From NCBI GenBank assembly GCA_002469865.1, contig DKOD01000174.1, positions 1-12,774 of the forward strand: 12,774 nt of DNA, in the 5' to 3' direction. The notes under the pieces were generated by a model. That model saw nothing but the letters and a program-made list of their open reading frames with translations, was not told the DNA's origin and made no database searches. Below, in pieces: positions 1 to 4,828 of the stretch (position 1 is the first letter of the stretch; every line of letters starts with the position of its first letter). The translations under genes and the position numbers were made by a program. The stretch comes from Alphaproteobacteria bacterium UBA7371 (GTDB lineage: Bacteria > Pseudomonadota > Alphaproteobacteria > UBA8317).

Positions 1-783
1 CCGCAGACCTTGAGGCTTTTAGGGGATGCATCGCGGTTGGCATTTGCTGACCGCGGGCGTTACATGGCCGACAGCGATTTCGTGCCGATGCCGACGGAAG
101 GTCTTATCTCTGAAGAATATTTGACGAGCCGCGCGAGTCTTTTGAAGGGGCCCAACGCTTTGCTGGAGGCCCTTCCAGGTAATCCAGAAGATTCCCATGC
201 ATCGCTATGGGCTGATGATATAGGCGTAGAATTGCCTTCAACATCACATATCTCGATTGTTGATATGTACGGAAATGCATTGTCGATGACGACAACCATT
301 GAGAACGGATTTGGATCTCGGCTGATGATCCACGGGTTTTTGCTCAATAATGAGTTGACGGACTTTTCTTTTGTTTCCCAACGCAATGGCGTGCCCATTG
401 CTAATCGGGTTGAACCAGGCAAGCGACCCCGTTCGTCGATGTCCCCAACCATCGTGCTCAAAGATGGCCGTCCAAGGTTGGTTATTGGGTCACCAGGGGG
501 GTCACGGATCATTGGCTATGTGGCGCAGGCAATCCTCGCCCACCTAGATTGGGGTATGGACGTACAATCTGCGGTGTCCATGCCTCATGCGGTGAATCGT
601 TTTGGCACCTTTGACCTGGAAATTGGTACGTCGGTTGAAGCCACGGCAGGATCGCTGGAAGCACTTGGCTTTGACGTGGAACTTCGCAGCTTAAATTCGG
701 GCCTGCATGCGATTTCTGTCGTAGAAGATGGTTTTGCTGGGGGCGCAGACCCAAGGCGTGAGGGCATAGCTTTGGGTCAGTGA
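1..783 (+). CDS. ggt: Gamma-glutamyltransferase, C-terminal part (5' end outside window)
   Basis: This is the 3' part of a gamma-glutamyltransferase gene. The frame is open to the first base of the window, so the TTG at 10 is not a real start; about 260 residues are seen of a protein usually near 550-600. The family cleaves gamma-glutamyl bonds, for example in glutathione, usually in the periplasm, and matures by self-cleavage. The window holds the end of the large subunit (ADRGRYMAD) and the whole small subunit. The expected nucleophile is the Thr encoded at 241-243 in the PSTSHIS motif. Substrate-site motifs LLNNELTDF, RPRSSMSPTIV and GSPGGSRI follow. In the motif where E. coli has Asn411, this protein has Glu (IENGFG), and the lid-loop segment looks a few residues shorter than in E. 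coli (hand comparison from memory). The gene ends in TGA at 781-783, with a hairpin just before it. Function at family level is sure; the natural substrate is not. Confidence 0.93.
   Translation, partial: PQTLRLLGDASRLAFADRGRYMADSDFVPMPTEGLISEEYLTSRASLLKGPNALLEALPGNPEDSHASLWADDIGVELPSTSHISIVDMYGNALSMTTTIENGFGSRLMIHGFLLNNELTDFSFVSQRNGVPIANRVEPGKRPRSSMSPTIVLKDGRPRLVIGSPGGSRIIGYVAQAILAHLDWGMDVQSAVSMPHAVNRFGTFDLEIGTSVEATAGSLEALGFDVELRSLNSGLHAISVVEDGFAGGADPRREGIALGQ
748..778 (+). promoter_or_regulatory. Hairpin in the last codons of ggt
   Basis: Arms GACCCAAGGC (748-757) and GCTTTGGGTC (769-778) can form a 10 bp stem with one G-U pair and an 11 nt loop. It lies two bases before the ggt stop codon. 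No run of T follows directly, so it is not a classic intrinsic terminator. It may mark or protect the 3' end of the ggt transcript, or it may be chance in coding sequence. Confidence 0.3.
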
Positions 784-848
784 CGTTGAAGAAATTATTA
801 CTTTGTTGGTTGTTGTGATATTGCGCCACGCATGGAGATGATTGTGAG

Positions 849-1982
849 ATGAATAAAAAAATCATGTTGCTTGGTTCTGGGGAATTGGGGCGCGAGCTCA
901 CCATAAGCTTAAAACGACTTGGTTGTTATGTGGTGGCTTGTGATCGTTATGCACGTGCGCCCGCCATGCAGGTTGCCGATGAATTTAGAGTGTTTGATAT
1001 GCTTGATGGGCAATTGTTGGATCAACATGTCAAAGAACTTAATCCACACATCATCGTGCCTGAAATTGAGGCCATCAACACTGATATGTTGATGGAATTG
1101 GAAGAAGAATTTGTTGTGGTTCCCTCAGCACGGGCCGTGAGCCTCACCATGAATCGTGATCGTATTCGGGATCGTGCCTATGAATTGGGTCTTCCCACGG
1201 CGCGTTTTGCCTATGCCGAAAATCTAGAGGAATTGTTGGCCTGTTATGAGCGCATGGATTGTAAGGTGGTGATCAAGCCTGTCATGAGCTCTTCCGGCAA
1301 AGGTCAATCCGTCGTGCATGCTGGCCGTCGGCAGGACGCTGCACAAGCTTGGCATGATGCGGTGGGTAACATGCGCGGTGATCGTGCAAAGGTGATTATT
1401 GAAGAATTCATCGAATTTGATGACGAAATAACACTTCTCACCATTCGCCAGAAAAATGGTCACACTATTTTTTGCCCCGTGATTAAGCATGAGCAGGTTC
1501 ACGGCGATTTCAAAAACAGCCAGCAGGGTGGCTTTGCCATTGGTGGTTGGGAGCAAAAGGCCCAAGCCATGGCCAAGTTAATTACCGATGATTTGGGTGG
1601 ATTTGGCCTGTTTGGGGTGGAATTCTTCATCAGAAATGATGAGGTCATTTTTTCGGAGCTAAGCCCCAGGCCACATGATACCGGGCTTGTTACGCTTTAC
1701 ACCCAGGACCTTTCTGAATTTGATTTGCACGCCCGCGCCATGCTTCACATACCAGTGGCTTCTGTCAGTTTGATGCGGTCAGGCGCATGTTGCACCATAA
1801 ATGCGCACCATGCTGCTGATGATTATGAAATCATGGGCTTGGACCAAGCCGAGCAGATTTTGTCTGTGCAGGTCATGTTGTTTGATAAGCCTAATTGCTA
1901 CCCCAACCGCCGTTTGGGAATTGTGTTTGGATCTTCCCTGGAAGTTGCCCGCGAGGGTCATGCAAAAATATCCATCCAATAG
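849..1982 (+). CDS. purT: Formate-dependent phosphoribosylglycinamide formyltransferase (GAR transformylase 2)
   Basis: PurT makes formyl-GAR from GAR, formate and ATP in de novo purine synthesis, as a folate-independent alternative to PurN, in the cytoplasm. At 377 residues it is close to the roughly 390 of E. coli PurT. The order of motifs matches: N-terminal GSGELGRE (residues 9-16), VPEIEAINTDML, the ATP-grasp lysine and glycine-rich loop KPVMSSSGKG (143-152), EFDDEITLLT, and the metal/ATP-binding block IFSELSPRPHDTG, then a C-terminal RRLGI segment. The ATG at 849 has GGAG at 834-837, 11 bases upstream. It follows ggt by 65 bases in the same direction and could be cotranscribed, though the pathways are unrelated; I see no strong promoter in that gap. 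Its last 25 bases overlap the end of the opposing gene at 1958-2479. All key residues that I recognise are present. Confidence 0.96.
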   Translation: MNKKIMLLGSGELGRELTISLKRLGCYVVACDRYARAPAMQVADEFRVFDMLDGQLLDQHVKELNPHIIVPEIEAINTDMLMELEEEFVVVPSARAVSLTMNRDRIRDRAYELGLPTARFAYAENLEELLACYERMDCKVVIKPVMSSSGKGQSVVHAGRRQDAAQAWHDAVGNMRGDRAKVIIEEFIEFDDEITLLTIRQKNGHTIFCPVIKHEQVHGDFKNSQQGGFAIGGWEQKAQAMAKLITDDLGGFGLFGVEFFIRNDEVIFSELSPRPHDTGLVTLYTQDLSEFDLHARAMLHIPVASVSLMRSGACCTINAHHAADDYEIMGLDQAEQILSVQVMLFDKPNCYPNRRLGIVFGSSLEVAREGHAKISIQ

Positions 1983-2479
1983 CCCATGCCCAAATCTTTT
2001 ATCCTTAGTGATGAGCGCTTGGAGCCATAGAGCTTTTCTCGATGTTCATAGAGCTCATTGCCGGGGAACAAATGATGAAGCGCTTTGTAGCCGTAAAAAT
2101 TTTGCGCGATCTGGCGTTTGGTTTTCACCGGTAATGCGTGCACCAGCGGGTAAATGTTGTCGCCCAAATATTGGCGATTATCCTCAGAAATTTTGTGTTC
2201 TTTCACGGCGTTGTTTGTGAGGTTGGCGACTTTCTCAAATTCACCCTTTTTGGCCGCATTTACAATCTCAGAGAGTTCTTGGCTGGTAAGGCCTCGCTCA
2301 TTTTTTAAAGACGTTGCCATTTGTTGTTTGTGATGACTTCCATTGTGAAAGTCTGGATGCATCATAAGGTCTCTAGGTGCCTCAAACGCGCTGCTCACAT
2401 AATAAAAGACAACCACCATAAACACACCCAATGACGCAAGCGTGATAGGCAACTTTAACGACCAGCCACGAAATTCCAT
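1958..2479 (-). CDS. Membrane-anchored protein of unknown function, divergent from hcp
   Basis: I do not recognise this 173-residue protein. The N-terminus (MEFRGWSLK) is short and positive, followed by one hydrophobic segment at about residues 10-29. That suggests an uncleaved anchor, with the rest probably in the periplasm. A His-rich patch (HPDFHNGSHH, 41-50) is followed by a charged, probably helical region (about 55-100) and a basic, aromatic C-terminal part (about 120-173). No cysteine is present, and no catalytic motif is evident. The ATG at 2479 has a good ribosome binding site: GAAGGAT on the minus strand (plus-strand 2485-2491), about 7 bases away. The gene converges on purT with a 25-base overlap and shares the AT-rich region 2480-2681 with hcp. 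Its position suggests, but does not show, a role with the T6SS. It could equally be an unrelated cell-envelope protein. Confidence 0.72.
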   Translation of the reverse strand: MEFRGWSLKLPITLASLGVFMVVVFYYVSSAFEAPRDLMMHPDFHNGSHHKQQMATSLKNERGLTSQELSEIVNAAKKGEFEKVANLTNNAVKEHKISEDNRQYLGDNIYPLVHALPVKTKRQIAQNFYGYKALHHLFPGNELYEHREKLYGSKRSSLRIKDLGMGYWMDIFA

Positions 2480-2540
2480 GTTGCATCCTTCTTTGCGGTT
2501 GATGGACGGTTTAGTTGCTTGGGGCCTTTGAGAAAACAGA

Positions 2541-2561
2541 AATTATTTTTTAACAATAATT
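2541..2561. repeat. AT-rich inverted repeat upstream of hcp
   Basis: Arms AATTATT (2541-2547) and AATAATT (2555-2561) flank a 7-base spacer. The repeat lies in the most AT-rich stretch of the window (about 2540-2595), some 34 bases upstream of the proposed hcp -35 box. It could be a regulator or nucleoid-protein site, or just composition. TTAACA also occurs twice, at 2550-2555 and 2560-2565. Confidence 0.3.
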
Positions 2562-2594
2562 AACATATTTTACGAGAAATGGTCAGAATTTTTG

Positions 2595-2623
2595 TTGAAA
2601 TGACATCGCCAAGCAAGGATAAT
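2595..2623 (+). promoter_or_regulatory. Probable sigma-70-type promoter of hcp
   Basis: TTGAAA (2595-2600) and GATAAT (2618-2623) match the -35 and -10 consensus at 5 of 6 positions each, with an ideal 17-base spacer. Upstream DNA is AT-rich, like an UP element. Transcription would start near 2630, giving a leader of about 50 bases before the hcp ATG at 2682. I found no sigma-54 type (-24/-12) match in this region. Confidence 0.5.
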
Positions 2624-2681
2624 CCTGTTGGCGACCAAGTGTCCCGATGCTTTTGAACATTACCAATGTGAGGATTATATC

Positions 2682-3197
2682 ATGCCAGCACCAATTTATA
2701 TGAAGTTAGAAGGCGAGACCAACGGCAAGATGTCTGACAAGGGGCTTAGCCCTGACTCTGTCGGCACGCTCAGCAAATCTGCGTTTGAAGATACGATCCA
2801 AGTCCAAGCCTTTAGCATGCCCATCGATCGCCCTGTTCATGAGACAAGTGGCCAACCGACCGGTTCTGCCATCCACCGTGGTGTTGAAGTTGTCAAATTT
2901 ATTGATGCTGCATCACCTTTGATTTTTGATTCCATCGGTCGTGGTGAGCAATTGAAGACCGTGGAATTTGAATTTTACCGCACCGCACCAACCGGCACCG
3001 AGGAGCTGTATTACACCATCAAGCTCGAGCATGCGACGCTTGTGTCCGTGGAGCCATATATCCCCAATGTGCTCGATGATAGCAACCATAAGCAGGCCCA
3101 TATGGAGCGCATCAAAATTAATTACAAAAAATGCACCGTGGAGCATCCAAAGGTAAGCAAGTCTGGTTCTTGGGATTATGACAATCCAAATATGTAA
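2682..3197 (+). CDS. hcp: Type VI secretion tube protein Hcp (TssD)
   Basis: Hcp forms the hexameric rings that stack into the T6SS inner tube, which is fired into the target cell. The 171-residue product begins MPAPIYMKLEGETNGKMSDK, the usual Hcp opening, and keeps later family segments such as RPVHETSG, EVVKFIDAASPLIF and VEFEFYR. I chose the ATG at 2682: it gives this conserved start and has GTGAGG at 2668-2673, 8 bases upstream. The frame extends up to a TTG at 2628, but those extra 18 codons look unlike any Hcp start. A sigma-70-type promoter lies just upstream. The gene is followed by a perfect hairpin and then vgrG, in the same frame as hcp with no further stop between. No C-terminal effector extension is present, so this looks like a plain structural Hcp. 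Confidence 0.96.
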   Translation: MPAPIYMKLEGETNGKMSDKGLSPDSVGTLSKSAFEDTIQVQAFSMPIDRPVHETSGQPTGSAIHRGVEVVKFIDAASPLIFDSIGRGEQLKTVEFEFYRTAPTGTEELYYTIKLEHATLVSVEPYIPNVLDDSNHKQAHMERIKINYKKCTVEHPKVSKSGSWDYDNPNM

Positions 3198-3217
3198 TGT
3201 TTAAGAGGAAAAAATGA

Positions 3218-3241
3218 TTGGGATCGCATTTGCGATCCCAA
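3218..3241 (+). promoter_or_regulatory. Perfect hairpin between hcp and vgrG
   Basis: Arms TTGGGATCGC (3218-3227) and GCGATCCCAA (3232-3241) form a perfect 10 bp stem with an ATTT tetraloop, 20 bases after the hcp stop. No T-tract follows directly on the + strand; the nearest is about 3258-3269. A run of A before it (3209-3214) would serve as a T-tract only for minus-strand transcription. The hairpin may act as a partial terminator or block 3' exonuclease, keeping hcp mRNA more abundant than vgrG mRNA. Confidence 0.5.
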
Positions 3242-3284
3242 CCGGCCATGCTTACCATCTTTTGTTTTTCACCTTGCAAGGGCC

Positions 3285-4796
3285 ATGTCAAAATCTTCCA
3301 TACAGCAGCTTGAATTAAAAATTGATGGCCAGGATGCATCATCCTTGGCCCCGTATAGGGCTTTGCTGCGTGAGCGCATTTCATCAATTTCTGAATATCG
3401 GGTGCAATTTCAAGGTGGCTCTGAACTCAAGTCAGAAGATATCTTATTCAAAAAAGCCACCATCAAAATTACCCTGGATGGGCGAGACAAATCCTTTCAC
3501 GGTCTGGTCAAATCTTTTTCGCTCTTGGGCGTCGGCCAACAAGGCAATATTCATTATTCGGTGGAAATTTGTCCCCAATTGTTTTTGCTGGGGCTGGGCG
3601 AGGCCCATGATATTTACGGCACCAGTGGTCAAGTTGACGTGCTGGATATCATCAAATCGGAATTGACGCATGATCAGGCTAAAAGCCCCAATAAGACGCA
3701 ATCAAAAGGTAGGGTCGGGGGAAATTACGCAGAATTCAGGACGCAAGGCAGTTATCCCAAAAGAGATTTTGTCGTTCAATATGCAGAATCTGATTTGAGT
3801 TTTTTGTCTCGGCTGATGGAAAAATACGGTATCTTTTATTTTTTTGAGCAAGGTGAGGGTGGTGAAAAACTCATCTTCGGGGATTCACCAAGCTGTTTCC
3901 CGCCATCGCGTGATGACACCCAACTTACTTTTCGGCGGGCCTCAGGATCGATCAGTGAAAGCATGAATATTTCTTCCTTTGCAAAACGGGATGTTGCAAA
4001 GCCGGCCAAGGTATATCTGCAAGATTATAATTGGCGTAATCCTGATGCCTCACTCATGCTGGATGTTGACGTCTCAGGGCCAGGTCAAGGGTCCATTTAT
4101 GGCTACGGACATCACTTTTTGGACAAATCTGAAGGTCAGGCATTGGCCAAGGTCATCGCTGAGGCGGAATATTGTCATGCCCATTATTTTGAAGGGGAAA
4201 GCGATTGTATTTTCCTCGGAGCTGGCCAACAATTTTCTCAGTCGGAACATCCTGTTTCTCAGTTTAATGGCGATTTTACGGTAACAGAAATTGTCCATGA
4301 GATTTCTTTGGCAAATTCAAGCCTGGACGCTTTTGAAGAAATGGATTTCCAAACATCCTACCAAAACCGTTTTGTCTGTATCGAAGCCAACACCCCGTTC
4401 AAAAACCTTGCGAAAACCCCAATCCCCAAAATCCATGGCTTTGTTTATGGCGTCGTTGATGGCGATGGAGATGGGAAGCGTGCAGAGATTAATGATTACG
4501 GCCAATATAAGGTCCGTTTGTATTTCGATTTGCGTGACGAAAAACCTGCATCTGCCTCATGTTACGTTCGTAAGTCAGAAGTTTACGGTGGCGCAGATAT
4601 GGGCATGCACTATCCCCTTTTAAAAGGGACTGAGGTTTTGGTTGGATTTTCCCATGGTGATGTTGATCGCCCCATCATTGTCGGGGTCATGCCAAACAGC
4701 AAATTAAAAAGTGTGGTCATTGGGGGCAACAAAACCAGCAACGTCATCAAATCTGCGTCGGGCATTACCGTCACCATGTTTGATGGTGACGGCTAG
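3285..4796 (+). CDS. vgrG: Type VI secretion spike protein VgrG (TssI), short form without a C-terminal needle
   Basis: VgrG trimers cap the Hcp tube, nucleate baseplate assembly and carry effectors or a PAAR tip. Residues about 1-370 are the gp27-like base; the gp5-like OB-fold covers about 380-475 (HGFVYGVVDG, then YGQYKVRLYFD, CYVRKSEVYG and DVDRPIIVGV). The product then ends at residue 503, within the segment NKTSNVIKSASGITV that normally leads into the beta-helical needle. It is therefore shorter than the usual 600 or more residues and has no effector domain. The ATG at 3285 has only a closely spaced AAGGG (3278-3282) and is overlapped by a 34-codon ORF from 3214 that has a better ribosome binding site, so translational coupling is possible. 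No in-frame ATG, GTG or TTG lies between the hcp stop and 3285. The final ten codons contain a perfect hairpin. The gene is convergent with clpV, 32 bases away. Confidence 0.93.
   Translation: MSKSSIQQLELKIDGQDASSLAPYRALLRERISSISEYRVQFQGGSELKSEDILFKKATIKITLDGRDKSFHGLVKSFSLLGVGQQGNIHYSVEICPQLFLLGLGEAHDIYGTSGQVDVLDIIKSELTHDQAKSPNKTQSKGRVGGNYAEFRTQGSYPKRDFVVQYAESDLSFLSRLMEKYGIFYFFEQGEGGEKLIFGDSPSCFPPSRDDTQLTFRRASGSISESMNISSFAKRDVAKPAKVYLQDYNWRNPDASLMLDVDVSGPGQGSIYGYGHHFLDKSEGQALAKVIAEAEYCHAHYFEGESDCIFLGAGQQFSQSEHPVSQFNGDFTVTEIVHEISLANSSLDAFEEMDFQTSYQNRFVCIEANTPFKNLAKTPIPKIHGFVYGVVDGDGDGKRAEINDYGQYKVRLYFDLRDEKPASASCYVRKSEVYGGADMGMHYPLLKGTEVLVGFSHGDVDRPIIVGVMPNSKLKSVVIGGNKTSNVIKSASGITVTMFDGDG
4768..4792. 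terminator. Perfect hairpin at the vgrG/clpV convergence
   Basis: Arms CCGTCACCAT (4768-4777) and ATGGTGACGG (4783-4792) form a perfect 10 bp stem with loop GTTTG. The right arm ends one base before the vgrG TAG (4794-4796), so the hairpin encodes the last residues of VgrG. It lies 36 bases beyond the clpV stop on the other strand. No T-tract follows on either side, so any termination would be of a non-classical kind. It may serve both convergent transcripts. Confidence 0.4.
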
Positions 4797-4828
4797 GCCA
4801 GATCGCGTGTTTGGTTACCTATTGACGC

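Noticed and set aside
1801..2220. 139-codon + strand ORF running from inside purT into the unknown gene
   Set aside because: It is out of frame with purT and antisense to the 1958-2479 gene, and its protein has no family-like features. It is best seen as a shadow.
2628..2681. Extended hcp start at a TTG giving 18 more residues
   Set aside because: The extra residues do not look like an Hcp N-terminus. The ATG at 2682 has a well-spaced ribosome binding site and gives the conserved MPxPIYMKLEG start. The TTG would also fall at about the predicted transcription start.
2480..2681. Sigma-54 promoter upstream of hcp, as used by some T6SS clusters
   Set aside because: No GG/GC pair at -24/-12 spacing with the right context was found, while a good sigma-70-type match is present.
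4797..4828. Remnant of a VgrG needle after the stop codon
   Set aside because: Only 32 bases separate vgrG from clpV. The frame after the TAG gives 11 unremarkable codons and then TAA, with no repeat like that of a beta-helix.
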